Shown: positions 43,703 through 54,807 of the stretch, piece by piece
Layout: every line of letters starts with the position of its first letter
How positions within the stretch are numbered: position 1 is the first letter of the stretch
DNA from: Flammula alnicola
Taxonomy: Eukaryota > Basidiomycota > Agaricomycetes > Agaricales > Strophariaceae
DNA: 64,000 bases
Assembly: GCA_015499995.1 (NCBI GenBank)
Contig: JADNRV010000009.1
Location: forward strand, 1 to 64,000
Direction: 5' to 3'
The notes under the pieces: generated by a model
Told to the model about the DNA's origin: nothing
What the model saw: only the letters and a program-made list of their open reading frames with translations
The model's database searches: none
Position numbers and translations under genes: made by a program

Positions 43703-44762
43703 ATCCAATCTGCAAGGAGATTGGAAGGTGGGCATCGATGGAAATGGGCTTGGCCGGGAGAAAAATCACTTAAGGACCAGATCCAGATTTGTCTCTTTCT
43801 CGTCGTCAGTTCTGCAATTTACTAGTAGCGATACGAATCACATCATCAGGAGTAACAACTTGTATATTTTTGTAGGATTATTATAGACCCTCGAATAGAA
43901 AAAATCCTGTCCAGGGATATGGAGTTTTCTCTCTCGAAAATCTTCACCTCTGGCAATGCCTTACAGTTTTGAGCGCCGAAAAAGTGACTTTTAGTGACCT
44001 CAGACGTTATTGATTTTTCATCCCACCATTCGCCAGAATAATGACAGACCGGAGACCCACACGATAGCTGTACTTATACAAAGATCGATATACTACCTGT
44101 GAATAATAGCGCAATGAAGAGCATTAAAATTTTCATACCTCCACACATAAACTATGGAAAGTTGAAATGATAAAATGCGGAATTTTCAACTGATACAAGT
44201 ACTGAGATTCCTGGTGCCCGCTTGCTAAAATTTCGGAGGGCCCTGCCTTTCAGAAAAACACAGTAAGATTCGAAGTGGAAATCGGCCTCAACTTTACGGA
44301 CCTGTCAGTATGCCTCGATGGGACGGCTAAGTAGAGTGAAACCGCGCTCCCGTCCTGCGTGACCCAGGACAAAATTGCAGACAGTCCGCGATGCTAGGAA
44401 AAATATGACACCAATATTAACCTTGGCTGCAGCCGAGCGCAACTGAATGTCCCTTTCGTTGTTCTTCGACTGTCGTTTTGATCTTCTGGTGCGGCTACCA
44501 CGTTGAGTCCATTAGCGGCCGGGGGATGCGAAGGCCGTGTTTCAATCGCCGGTTTTACGAGGTAATAAATCTTGAACGCTGGGGTCGTCCAAAAGAGTCT
44601 ACCGTAGGCAAGAGAAAGCGGTGCATGCCGCAAATCCAGATTGCTTTGGGAATCAAGCTTATTCAGCTAGTCGTTGATGCTGGAGAAGATGTTGAGAGGA
44701 AACGAGTCTGAGTCCGTGTGACGCTCTATTTCTCCTTGCCGAAATCTGAAGTTCGTTTGACA
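43703..44762. other. Intergenic, no gene seen
   Basis: AT-rich DNA with short frames on both strands and no recognisable motif. It lies 3' of the decayed serine-rich gene. Confidence 0.4.
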
Positions 44763-47730
44763 CTACCAATAGTTAGATTGGTCCAAGACGAGGTCAGTGC
44801 ATTGTGTCGCCGAAACAAAGTCAAAAAAAGCAAGGAGATACGAGCAGGACTTGTACCTCCGCCCCACAAGAGGAACAGATAAGAGCGTTGGTCCGAAATC
44901 TGGTTCAAATGCATCGCAATTGTTGTGTGAGTGTGGAATTTTAGTGGTAGACTTCACGGAGTCGTCCGCATGAGGAATGTATACCTTTAGTATAGAGCAC
45001 ACGAAAAAAAGACGCAGCGTCGATCGAGGAGCGGTTGGTCTCGCGATTCCAGTTACTTGCCCAATAGAACCATCACTCGCGCCCGACGAGACGGAGTTAC
45101 CGCAAAGCACCGACATCGACGAGAGTGCCATCGGAAGACATATCTTCGAGCCCAATGAGGACAAACTTGTGCAATAGACCATTCCAGTCCCGGTTCTCCG
45201 TTTCGGCCGCACGATCCCGGCACCAGGCAAAGGGAGCGGCAACAGTGGAGGACGAAAAAGATTTGCTGAGGTCAATGAAGGAGTGCGGAGCAACGAGCGA
45301 GACACCGAAGTGGAGAGGACGGACGGGACGGGCACGGGGGGTCGATCGCCGCCCGCTCGCGCGGCTTGATGCACGGAGGGCGAAGGCAGAGAGCTTAACA
45401 CAGCGGACGGGGACAAAAAAATAGACGCAGATGCAGACGATGTGGACGAAAACATCCCTGTGCGCGGGAAAGCATACTTGCGAGTAGCTGCAGCAGCAGC
45501 AGAACTGCAACCAATACCCTCAGTGCGTGAAGAGTTCGCCGACATCTTCTTCAGCCCACTAGCTGGAAACGGAGGCAGCGACTTCTCCTTATCGTACACC
45601 CTCTTCCTGCTTCCAGAAAGCGTTGTCGTCGTCGAGGCGATGGAATCAAAGTCGTCTTTCGGTGCGATAGGCATCGGGATGCCCAACGTTGAAGACGGCT
45701 CATCTCCAGACAGCCGCTTCGTCCTCAACGGTCACGGATGCTGATCCAACGAGATCCAGTGGAATTCCTGCCATCACCGCTGCTCCTCGTGCCTGGCTTC
45801 CTAATCCTCGAGGGCGGTTGCGCCTGATCACCAGCCGGAATAGTAACCTCCACTCTCGTCGTCATCGCGCTGGTGCGGCTGCGCCATGACCTTGGCGGTA
45901 ACGACAATCTGCCAGACTTGCCTGCAGACGGCCGGCGCTGTCGCTGGGCACACTCATCCGACTCCTTGAGTGTGTTGTCTTCCTCCTCGTCATCGTACTC
46001 GTCGTAGTTATCGAACTCGCGCTCGCGCTCAGATTCAAGGAGCCGCTGGTCATAATGGAGGATGCTGATGATCGACGAAATAAGTTGAGAGTGGAGAAAC
46101 GGAGGGTGAGCAGCGGCGGCGCATCTTCGTCCTCTGATAAGAAGCAAAGAGTGAGCATCATTAGAATTGAACTAGGATAATAAAAAGATAATGAAGAAAA
46201 AGGAAGACATTCCAACCAAATACGTGAATCGCAACCTCCATTAGAAGTTCAACCAATAAATTGGCGATAAGCCACCAAATCCAGTCAAGAATGCACTGCC
46301 AACTTGATCGGGGAGTGAAAGAAAAAAAAAATGGAAAGAGAAGATAAAAACGAAAAACGAAAAGATCGAGACCCACCTATCACTCCACCCATCCCCCGTC
46401 GTAAGCCCAATATCAACAACTTCCCATCCCTATGCCTCACCCTCTGGTTCGGAGTATCTCGCTCATCCTTGATGACACCTGACTTGGTCATAGTCGACGC
46501 TACTCCAGCAATATCAATATCTACCCAACCAGTTGAGGGACAATTTTTGAAGAAATCAACGTACCATTCGACACCACATTGAGTATACTCCCCGGCCGCT
46601 CATCCATCGGCGTATTTACACGCGATTGAGCACCCGGCAGGAGCTTCGAGTCGGACGAGAGCAAGCCGTGATAGACTATCAAATGTCTATAATAATAATA
46701 ATAAAACCAAAACATGAGCAACCGCAACCGCGACATCGACAAAAAAAAAAAAAAGAAAAAAAGACGATGAGCAAAAAGACATACGGCAGTGTACCGAGTT
46801 CCAAACTCGAATCCGAATTACCCTCACTCTCCTCCTCCTCCTTGTCCTCTCGTCTGCCGATGCCTATACCTTCCCCTAGAAGCAGCATACGTCCGTTTGA
46901 TGGTGATAGTAATCATTCTTGCGGTAGTGATGTTATTGCTACTAGCGGCGGTTGTAGCAAGAGACGAAGACGACGCAGGCGCAGGTGGTGGCAGTGGTAG
47001 CGCGGAGGACCCAGACTTGAAAAAAGCCGGCTGCACACGCGACTTGGGCTCTTTCAGTCTATCCCCGCCCCCAGCACGATCAGCACGATCAGCACTCGCA
47101 CTCGCTGCCTCGTTCGAATCGGACATGCCGAGGTCGCCTCGCTTCCTTTTCCTCCACGCGCAACGTCCTCAACTTCCACCACCTTCGTCTTCTTAACCAT
47201 AATAACCCCAAGCGGTTTTGGCTCACCGTCCTCATCCTCCACGGGTATGCCTAATCCCAATCCCAAGCCCTTCACCCCCTCCTGCTGCTCCTGTCCTTCC
47301 AACACTCCTTGTTCTCTAGGCGCACCAGGCACAGGCAGCAGCTCCTCGTTCAGCGGCGCATAAACCGGCTCTGGTTTACCCTCCTCCAACCGGTTCTGAC
47401 CCCGAGTGTGCACCCCAAACACCTTCAGCTCCGCGCGCAGCTCGAGGCAGAGGTCTGACTCTTTGATCGTCGGCGGCGCGGGGTAAGGACGATGAGGAGG
47501 CTTCGTCCATTGTCGTTGGTGATGGAGACATACTGAGGGAAGGCGATGACGATGAAGTGTTGGGATCGGGAGTAGTCATGGTGTCAGACGAGGCTGAGAG
47601 CTGGGTCGTGGTGGATAAAGATGCGAGCCCTGTCGATTTCGCAGGGAATGTGTAGTTTGCCGACATGGAAGAAGCTGGAGGAGGGATGCTGTTCGTCGAC
47701 AGGGCGTATGCAGTCGACAACGACGACAAA
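44763..47730 (-). pseudogene. Large serine-rich protein gene with many frame changes
   Basis: Coding-looking blocks follow one another on the minus strand: IKESDLCLELRAELKVFGVH, PEPVYAPLNEELLPVPGAP, MDERPGSILNVVSN, DIDIAGVASTMTKSGVIKDE, NQRVRHRDGKLL, SEDEDAPPLLTLRFSTLNL, SILHYDQRLLESERER, EPSSTLGIPMPIAPKDDF and GSRKRVYDKEKSLPPFPASG. They have the low-complexity Ser/Pro/Arg style of a fungal regulatory protein and seem to be parts of one gene. Several sit in different frames without a plausible intron between them (for example near 46050 and 45730). I therefore read it as decayed, though some breaks may be unseen introns. Function unknown. Homopurine runs at 46321 and 46741 interrupt it. Confidence 0.5.
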
Positions 47731-47879
47731 GAGAGAGTTGGTGGTGCATTGGGGACCCGTATGGGCCCCGAGGCGGTGATTTGCTACGTGTGCTAGGCGA
47801 GTTGTGGGCTGACAATAAGAATACCTATTATACGGAATTAGCTTGCAATTTGGTGTCAAATGACGCTCGGAGGACTTAT

Positions 47880-48240
47880 CTAGTGTTCCTATGTCCAACC
47901 TCCCACGACTGATGAATGAGACGAAGCGGGATATCACGGATGCGGGGCTGGTGTTGACGATCGTGGGCCATGTTGGGGATGGGAACTTCCTGGTGCTTAT
48001 TTTGTTCAAGACAGACAAGGAAAAGGCGAAGGTGCGGGAGCTAGTGCAGCTAATGATGAAGCAGGCTACTGCTTGGACTGGACTTGCGCATGAACAGGCC
48101 TTGCTTCAGTCAAAAGTGTGGATAGACCGCGCTGCTCCATTTTCAGTTACGGGCAAACATGGGGTTGGGTTATCATGAGAAAGAAAGAGCATTTGGTCGA
48201 GGAAGGGAACCGTGCTCATTATTGTCAGATCAGAATAAGG
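47880..48240 (+). pseudogene. D-lactate dehydrogenase (FAD-linked), C-terminal fragment
   Basis: The frame reads VPMSNLPRLMNETKRDITDA, GLVLTIVGHVGDGNF, LILFKTDKEKAKVRELVQ, TGKHGVG and, in another frame, MRKKEHLVEE. This is the C-terminal cap of mitochondrial FAD-dependent D-lactate dehydrogenases (GHVGDGNFH, TGEHGVG). The His after GDGNF is replaced by Leu, the donor site before the TGKHGVG exon is lost, and the frame breaks after GVG. The FAD-binding half is absent. It lies head to head with the serine-rich relic. Confidence 0.7.
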
Positions 48241-48289
48241 AGCGTGCTGATAAGAAGGCGTAGACGAGAACGCGATCACGCTGTTAAAG

Positions 48290-48963
48290 GCTCGGCAAAA
48301 GCCAGCAAAAGCCGCCGCCCCTCACGCGACGCTCAAACTCAACTTGAACTTTGGCATCTCAACCCCATTCTAATATGTCTCAACCCACCACCACCACCAT
48401 TCTTGCACAGAATCCACAGGCCGTCAAGATTCTTTCGCGATAATGCCTCCTTCCACACGTTACCAGAGGCAGGCGAATAATTTCTGAATTTTTGATTATC
48501 CTGCGAGCTTACTGTTTATTTTCCCGCAAGAAATCCTCAATAGCGTGACGCCGTTTGAACTGCAGCAACTTCCTCCCATTTTCATTCCCTATGTCGTTCC
48601 TGGGAACCGTCGCATGCCACCTGAGAACCGTCGCGGCTACTCCATTACGACGACCGCGCTTCTCCGCATCGTCAAAGACCAAGGATATGACAAAGTTCCC
48701 GTTTCTGGATCCCCGTCGCCCATTCAAGCACTCCACATAGCACAGGATGCCTTACAGGCGCGTCTTCAGTGGCCGGTGAAGTGGCGATTAGTACATGGAG
48801 CACCTGAATCCTGCATATTCGAGACTGCAACAACTACAAGATGGCGAAGGCGATGCCGCCAGAACTTGAAGAACGGCTGAGGAAGGAGATGTTAGCCAAG
48901 GGGCCTCCGACGTGGCATTTAGATTATTACAAGGACAATTGGGACTGGAAGGAGCACAAGTAG
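48290..48963 (+). pseudogene. Unrecognised gene with three frame breaks
   Basis: Blocks AQTQLELWHLNPILICLN, RDNASFHTLPEAGE, VTPFELQQLPPIFIPYVVPG, NRRGYSITTTALLRIVKDQG, IQALHIAQDALQARLQWPVK, LEHLNPAYSRLQQLQDGEGD and finally EERLRKEMLAKGPPTWHLDY with WDWKEHK (stop at about 48963) form a continuous-looking protein of about 220 residues spread over three frames. Changes occur near 48480, 48790 and 48865. The text looks like a conserved housekeeping protein, possibly mitochondrial, but I cannot name it. Confidence 0.5.
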
Positions 48964-49188
48964 GATTCGAGTTGTGTTACTGTAGACCACGTGTTTACAT
49001 AGAAATGGCCTTGGATGCGTCTCAAGCACTCCTGTATGCAACCTTGAATGGTTAAACGAAGTTTATAGGGTTTGTGTAGGCTTGTGACCGTTGTGGGAGC
49101 GCAGAGGGAAATGAGCTTGGCTGCATACTCGGCGGTATTATTCGACCTAACGTATGCTCAACCTCTCAGCATATTTGTAATTGGGTTC

Positions 49189-50546
49189 TTATGGAAAGTG
49201 TCGCAAAATGAGCTCTTCGGCAACCGCGAGAGCCTGGGCTCCCTTTGCTCCTACTGCTCCTGCTGCGAGCTTTTCGACAGAACCTGAAAGGGAGGAGAAA
49301 CTAAATTAACGATTCATCTTTTTAGAAGGTAACGAAGAACTACTCACCCATAGGATTGATGACATAGTCCAAACCATTCGAAGCTTTGTCCAGTTGGCTG
49401 CCAAGGTCGGCATGGATCTCCTTGGACGCGATGTTGGCACCCTTCGCGACACCTTTCAAGGCCATCGACACCCCAGTACCAATTCCAGGAATGAATTTGA
49501 CGACTTTGGAAGCCATAGTTGCGCCAGCGGCCAGCACTTTCAGACCGAATTTAGCCACTTTTCCAATATTCTTCCTGATGGCGTTGCCTGCTATCCCAAA
49601 GCCCTTCTTCATCGCCCCGGCCGCCGTCCGGAAACCTTGTCCAGCTTTCTGGAAGCCATTCCTGATAACCCCGCCTCCCTTCTGGAAACCTGCTCTGACT
49701 TTCTGGAAGCCGTTACTCACCCCACCACCAACCTTCTGAAATCTGTTTCTAATCGCACCGCCTGCTCTCTGGAGGCCGCTTTGGATTGTCCTACTTGCTT
49801 TCTGAAAGCCCGATTTTACTCTGTTGAAGCCCTTCCTGATCGTGTTACCTGCCCTCTGAAATCCTGACCTGATTTTCTGCAAGCCGTACTTTAATGTCCT
49901 GGAGACTTTAAGAAGGAAACAGGTTGCTTACATCCCAGAGGCTCCTACTGCGGAGCATGTGGAGGTCAGAACCATCGCGCTACATCCAGTTCATTAGATT
50001 ATGCGGTAATAACATGAAAGCTTTCAGTAATCTACCTTGTAGTATTCATCGTCGTCTATGTCGAACTCTCTTTCATCGAATAAAGACAGATCATCGTAAT
50101 CGCACTGTATTTTATTTCGTGAAGTCGGCAAGCACAGATCGCACAGAATGACCGCGCTTCACCTTAAAGTATTTGTTCTCTTCTGCGTCTAATTCACGAT
50201 CATTGAGGATCGAGCGCTATATTCACGGTTGATCCTATATGAGATTCCGCTCCCGCAAAATTGTGCAGGCCAGACGCACTTTGGTATATTCAGGATCATC
50301 CGCTATATCCAATTCTCGATCAATAAACGTAGCCAAAGATCGAGCGACAAAATCATTGTCGTAATCATATCGTATGTTCAGACTGTGAATGAAAATCTTC
50401 AGTCGACGGATTATCTGATGGTCACCAGATCAAGCTACGCACCTCGATAGACCCGCCGGTAAAGGTGCAGATGCGGTTAGACCGACGCAGACTGCGAAGA
50501 AGAGAATGAGGGAGAAGGAAACGACTCCGAGTCCAGCTCGTGACAT
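49189..50546 (-). CDS. Secreted repeat protein, 337 residues, with Kex2-type sites at exon junctions
   Basis: Seven exons (50546-50443, 50382-50280, 50216-50163, 50104-50036, 49979-49949, 49905-49348, 49283-49189) sum to 1014 nt, 337 codons plus stop. The start is a clear signal peptide (MSRAGLGVVSFSLILFFAVC, then VGLTASA). Next come three acidic modules, each on its own exon and each ending in a Lys: FIDRELDIADDPEYTK, SILNDRELDAEENKYFK and LFDEREFDIDDDEYYK. After the first and third modules the next exon begins with Arg, so splicing itself creates a Lys-Arg site for Kex2-type proteases. The C-terminal half is strongly basic and glycine-rich, built of about eight copies of an 11-residue unit (IRNGFQKAGxx type), then an Ala/Gly/Lys amphipathic stretch and AAGAVGAKGAQALAVAEELI. 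I recognise no family. An acidic pro-part released from cationic amphipathic peptides is an inference. The 43-nt intron before exon 6 is short and is the weakest junction. Confidence 0.7.
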
Positions 50547-51097
50547 AGAAGGTAAGGACGACCAGCGTCCGGAGCAAGAAAACAGAGAGAGATGAAGACC
50601 AGCGTCGAAGAAATAAAAGTTAATTCCCTCCGCTTTATTTGACTTTATATGTCTCTACAATTTCCACCTTACATGTTTTATCTTTTGACGTCCGCACTGC
50701 ATCTGTCAGTACTGCCATTGCCCATGCGGGCCGTGGCGTGTGGCCGTTGTTTGCGGGCGGGATGATGGGCTCCCCTTCCCGAATGTTTTTTTGCCAGATA
50801 TGGTACCGCCATCATTGGCAAGGATCTCTTCTGACAGTTGCCTTGTGCGCCAGCTTGACTTTAAGGGGATCGACGATCAATACTCTGGGTCAGAGAGAGG
50901 TGAATAGAAATAGATTATACATCCGCCTTTCACACAAATGTCGGACGCTAGAGGGTTTTTCTGGTTAAGAGCAAGTAGAACGCACTTAAGGAGATCCATT
51001 TTGATACCGCAGACAACTGGAAGAGTAATATCGGAACGGAATAGATAAACATTACTCACTCCGAAATGTATTACACAGCCCCGTCGTATGAAGAAGC
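50547..51097. other. No firm gene; possible minus-strand exons
   Basis: On the minus strand, 51025-50880 reads CGIKMDLLKCVLLALNQK, then CIIYFYSPLSDPEY and a stop, behind a good acceptor. The frame before it is interrupted by the MITE at 51.1 kb. It may be the end of an unknown gene split by that element. Confidence 0.25.
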
Positions 51098-51099
51098 TA

Positions 51100-51414
51100 G
51101 GGAAATGCATGGGTTTGCAAACCCGCACGGGTCACGGGTATGGGTACTGACGGGTACGGGTACGGGTACCAATTCGCATACCCGCGACCATCAAAACAAG
51201 CCCCAGAACGTCGAAAACGGTGCAGAATTGATGGAGATACACCTAATTTCGTGAAAATCATCGAAATTGAGTGTATCTCAGCCATTTCTCCACCGTTTTC
51301 GACGTTCTGGGCGCCATTTTGACGGGTAAACCCGTGCGGGTCACGGGTATGGGTACTGGCGGGTATGGGTACGGGTAGGCGCCGGGACACCCACGGGTTA
51401 CCCGTGCATTTCCC
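51100..51414. mobile_element. MITE family C with GGGTA-rich arms (TA target site)
   Basis: The ends are perfect inverse copies (GGGAAATGCA / TGCATTTCCC) flanked by TA (51098-51099, 51415-51416). Behind each end lies an array of GGGTA(C/T) words (for example ACGGGTACGGGTACGGGTAC at the left). The inner halves are inverted copies too, around AGAACGTCGAAAACGGTG, so the whole 315 bp can fold on itself. No coding capacity. It appears to interrupt a small reading frame that continues on both sides. Confidence 0.75.
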
Positions 51415-51416
51415 TA

Positions 51417-53005
51417 GAAGAAGCCAGCGGTCATAATTTACTTCAAGACCGATATCAAGTTGCTCGCAGAAATTACAAAGGCATTTCAGCATTGATTCTA
51501 TGTCGATTGCGATTCTCCATTAACCTGTACATCGATAGTAAATATACAGACCATCACCCCTGATTCATCTCTAGTATAAATACAGCTTGTTTGTACGGTA
51601 GATAGAGAAGACGAAATCCTGTCCTTTAATCCGTCTATCTGCTGGGTCTCAGACTCTCGTGTAACGAGTTGCACAGCTGTCCCTAACAGCCACAAGTGTA
51701 GTCCCTTGTTACATATTTTTTGACGCGACAAATAGAACTTTCTCTTTTCTCCTTCGACTCCGTCTCTGACACCAGGGTAGACCACAGTCGACACACTCCC
51801 CAAATCGGGACAGTCCACATCAGCGACACATGGGACCAAAACTCGACACATCTATCGGATGTGTTGAACTTGACCCGTGGAAGTGTGTCGCTGACCGATA
51901 CAGGTGTGTCGATAATTGTCAATCATCGACACTCTCCGGAGTTGGCTAACGTTTCCGTTTAGGGGGCAGTTCATGGCAGAAGATGACTCAGTTCACAAAA
52001 GGTTTATGAAGACTATGTAAGTATATTAGATAATTCGTAAGATCTCGGACTTGAAGTCTACTGAATCTGCAAAATTCACATTTTGCCTCCGAGTTTGTCT
52101 TATGAGTTTTCTCGGTTATGACATTAAGATAATTCATTGAAGAAATCTAAGATACACAATGAAAAATACAGGATCCATCTCGACATTCTCCAACTATTAC
52201 CCTACTGTGTCTACTCTCTATGAACGAGTCCCCAGTAGAAGCAAAGAGACGTTTTGTACTCGGGATTTTGCCGCCACTGGTGATGTTTGCAGAGTGTTCA
52301 TCCAGTTGAAAGACATGGGGGCGAGACGACGGCCCCTTGCTCCACGGAGATCGTCCGTGGCCTTGTTGCCATGTTGGCGGGGTGGAAGTGTCGAATCAGA
52401 TGCGATGCGGCCTTGCGTGCTCGAACGGAGGTAGGAGAGGGGACGGCGGGGCCTCCAGCCCTGGTATTTACACCACGGAAGGGGGGCTGTGCGGTCAGCG
52501 ACATGGAAAGGCATGCCTTTGCCACTTACCTGGCAGGGTTCGTTGCGTATGATATCAAATGGACAAGGGAGATGAGGGAAAACCTCAAATACGAGACCTG
52601 AGGCCAGTGGATATGTTCAGTATAGTCCTACGGGTTGAGCAAGGCACGTACCAGGGATGTTCCAAACTGTATCGGTCCCATCCTTCAACGTTTAAACCCT
52701 CAACCAATATCTTTGCCCTCGAGCACCGGGTCTGCTTGTTATTGTCGTGAACCTTCTCAATTCTCAATCTTGGGTAAGGCCATCGTTGGCACAGCCAAGA
52801 GTGATGGCGTGCGGGAGTGGAAGTGGTGGTGACGGCGGTGAACAAAGAAACGATCACGGCCAACGTCCGGATTTGGAATTGGCAGCTGAACTGAACTGAT
52901 TCGGGTCAGAATCACGTGCTGAAATAAAGAGCGCGACAATGGACGTGTCGCGAATCAGATGGGTCCTCGACACCGTGTCGAGCATCATGATCATGTGTCG
53001 TTAAT
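51417..53005. other. No firm gene; GTGTCG clusters and a GC-rich patch
   Basis: Two clusters of GTGTCG/CGACAC words stand out: six at about 51787-51942 and four at about 52942-53006. From 52290 to 52600 a GC-rich patch carries overlapping frames on both strands; the plus frame ends MERHAFATYLAGFVAYDIKW then TREMRENLKYET and could be a remnant of an unknown gene. No family is recognised. Confidence 0.35.
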
Positions 53006-53042
53006 CTAAATAAGGTGTGTGCGTCGCATTTGGTATATCCTC
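53006..53042. repeat. Second copy of a 37-bp segment also found at 36.5 kb
   Basis: It reads TAAATAAGGTGTGTGCGTCG, then CATTTGGTATATCCTCC. The copy at about 36536-36572 differs at a few positions only. Similarity ends abruptly on both sides. Confidence 0.5.
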
Positions 53043-53220
53043 CTCTGACACTACTCAACAACTCTCTCGTTGACATCCACCTTCAGCTTGATCAACGGAA
53101 GACTGACTCGATAACTCTCTCTGCTTACAGGGCTTTCGAGTTTGTAAAAATAGTTTGACGTCAGTTCAGTTTGAACTCGTGCTTTAGATATGCAACGCTG
53201 TAGCTCCTGCGTTAATTATA

Positions 53221-53512
53221 CTATGGCCTACCGTCGATCCGGCGCTACCTACATCTCGGCGGTCACATTTTTGGCAGGGCTTTCGTGACAATTTGTAACA
53301 TTTTAGTGTCACTCGATTTTCAGAATTTTCTCTATTGCTTGCGTGGTTTCTCATATTCCAGGTTGAAAAATGGGCCCGCACACGGCTCTGTGCCCTTCAT
53401 CCGTTCTACAAAGTTTGAGCGATAAAAACCCTTGAAGAAAACACTTTAACTCCATTTATTTCACAAAAGACCGCCGAGATGTAGGTAGCGCCGGATCGAC
53501 GGTAGGCCATAG
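53221..53512. mobile_element. MITE family A, copy 2 (uninterrupted, 292 bp)
   Basis: Perfect inverted ends of about 44 bp start CTATGGCCTACCGTCGATCC and continue GGCGCTACCTACATCTCGGC. They are flanked by TA (53219-53220, 53513-53514). The inner sequence after the left repeat (TCACATTTTTGGCAGGG, GTGACAATT) is shared with copy 1. Non-coding. Confidence 0.85.
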
Positions 53513-53588
53513 TAGGCATGTCCTTTTCTCCTGTTCGGGCTAATTTTAAACTGGGAGCTGAGTTCGATTCATTTCATTCACAGAAACT

Positions 53589-53805
53589 GCGATGATGGCG
53601 AACGCTCCTGAAGAGCTTAATGTAATTAATCCAGCTTCCCTGCATTTAACCTACCTCCTCGTCTCGTTCTGTTCCGATTTCACAGGCCAAAATCCCTGGT
53701 GGACGGTTCAGTCTTCCCCAGGAAATTGCTCCCATCGTTGAGATGATCATGCTCGTAACCAACGCGTATATGACCAATAAGCTCTGTTTGCGTTCCTTTT
53801 GTTGA
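53589..53805 (+). pseudogene. Third SDR remnant (C-terminal piece)
   Basis: Two short exonic pieces, MMANAPEEL (about 53590-53620) and after a good acceptor AKIPGGRFSLPQEIAPIVEM with TNAYMTNK (from about 53685), fit the IPxGRFGxPEEIA....SYVTGQ end of FabG-like short-chain dehydrogenases. Nothing else of the gene is left. Confidence 0.45.
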
Positions 53806-54221
53806 GAGAGGTATGTCTCACCACGTCTACTGCAGATCATTGTCGCAGTTGGGGGCTGGACACCCAGCGCCTTTTGAGCGTCGACTAGTAGCCTCCTGAT
53901 GACATCGCTGGGCCAAGTATGGAAATGTGGTCATGCATCCACACGCCGTACCCCACTTTCAAGCACGTAGACGACGATAGACGACGATATATAGCACCTA
54001 CTTACACGATGATCATGACATGACAATCAAATTTTTGTTGACTTGGAGGTCCTGATTGTCGGGTGCGCACTAGTCAGCGAGATATCAAGTCTGTATTGCG
54101 TTATCGGTAACTATCATACACTATGCGTCAGAGTGTAGATACCGTGACCAAAGTCCAACGACAGTCCATTAACTGTTCAGCGCGAAAGAGGTCCATCTGG
54201 AATAACTCGAGGCACATGTAT
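53806..54221. other. Intergenic, no gene seen
   Basis: AT-rich, short frames only. Confidence 0.4.
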
Positions 54222-54807
54222 TCAAGCAATAATCGGGAATTGGGGACTGAAATTGCCGCTATCACCAAACACTAGTAGCAAGGCGGATCGTGTGTCAGGC
54301 TTCAATTATTTATTTGTACATCAATATTTTCGCAACTCACAGGTGATGGTGTATGTTCCCGGAACGGTGTCGGTCGGCACAGTGACGACTTCGTACCCGG
54401 ATCGCAAATCGAAGCCTTCAGCGAGGAAGGTCTGCGTTACTATGAATGTACCATTCACTATCAAAGAATCCGAATCGTTCAACGTATTCAAGAATACAAC
54501 ATTCCGGACTGCAAAAGGACTGACTCTTGTTCAAGGCGATGAGACCCTCGTTGGAAATATTAACGGGTGCATTCGAGGTATCCCTTAGTAGGCCAGAAAC
54601 TCATCATTCAGAATTCTTTTTCACGATCTGAGTCAAGACATACCAGGTAACGAGCTCTTGTTGGCCTACGACCCAGACTGAGTTTGCGTCTGGCTTGATA
54701 ATTGTCGGAACGAATACATCAAGAGCAGACTTTGCAACCAAAGCCGCGCAAGATGCCTGGGCAGCGAAGGCAGCCGTCATCAAGGCAGATACAATAGAGA
54801 ACTTCAT
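54222..54807 (-). pseudogene. Kre9/Knh1-like secreted wall protein, one frameshift
   Basis: Exons 54807-54644, 54593-54341 and 54271-54222 join well. The first encodes a signal peptide (MKFSIVSALMTAAFAAQASC) and ALDVFVPTIIKPDANSVWVV, then GQQELVTW. The second starts DTSNAPVNISNEGLIALNK and, in another frame, continues NVVFLNTLNDSDSLIVNGTF, FLAEGFDLRSGYEVVTVP and TVPGTYTIT; the last is LFGDSGNFSPQFPIIA and stop. This is the family of small Ser/Thr-rich secreted proteins with a Kre9/Knh1-like N-terminal domain (VWxxGQxxxVTWDTSNAPxNI, LFGDSGNxSPxF). A one-base frame change lies near 54545. Full length would be about 150 residues, normal for the family. The lesion may be real or a sequence error. 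Confidence 0.7.

Noticed and set aside
44763..45728. The single 321-codon frame read as one complete protein
   Set aside because: Only its first half has protein-like text continuous with the upstream blocks; the rest appears to run through an intron and non-coding DNA.
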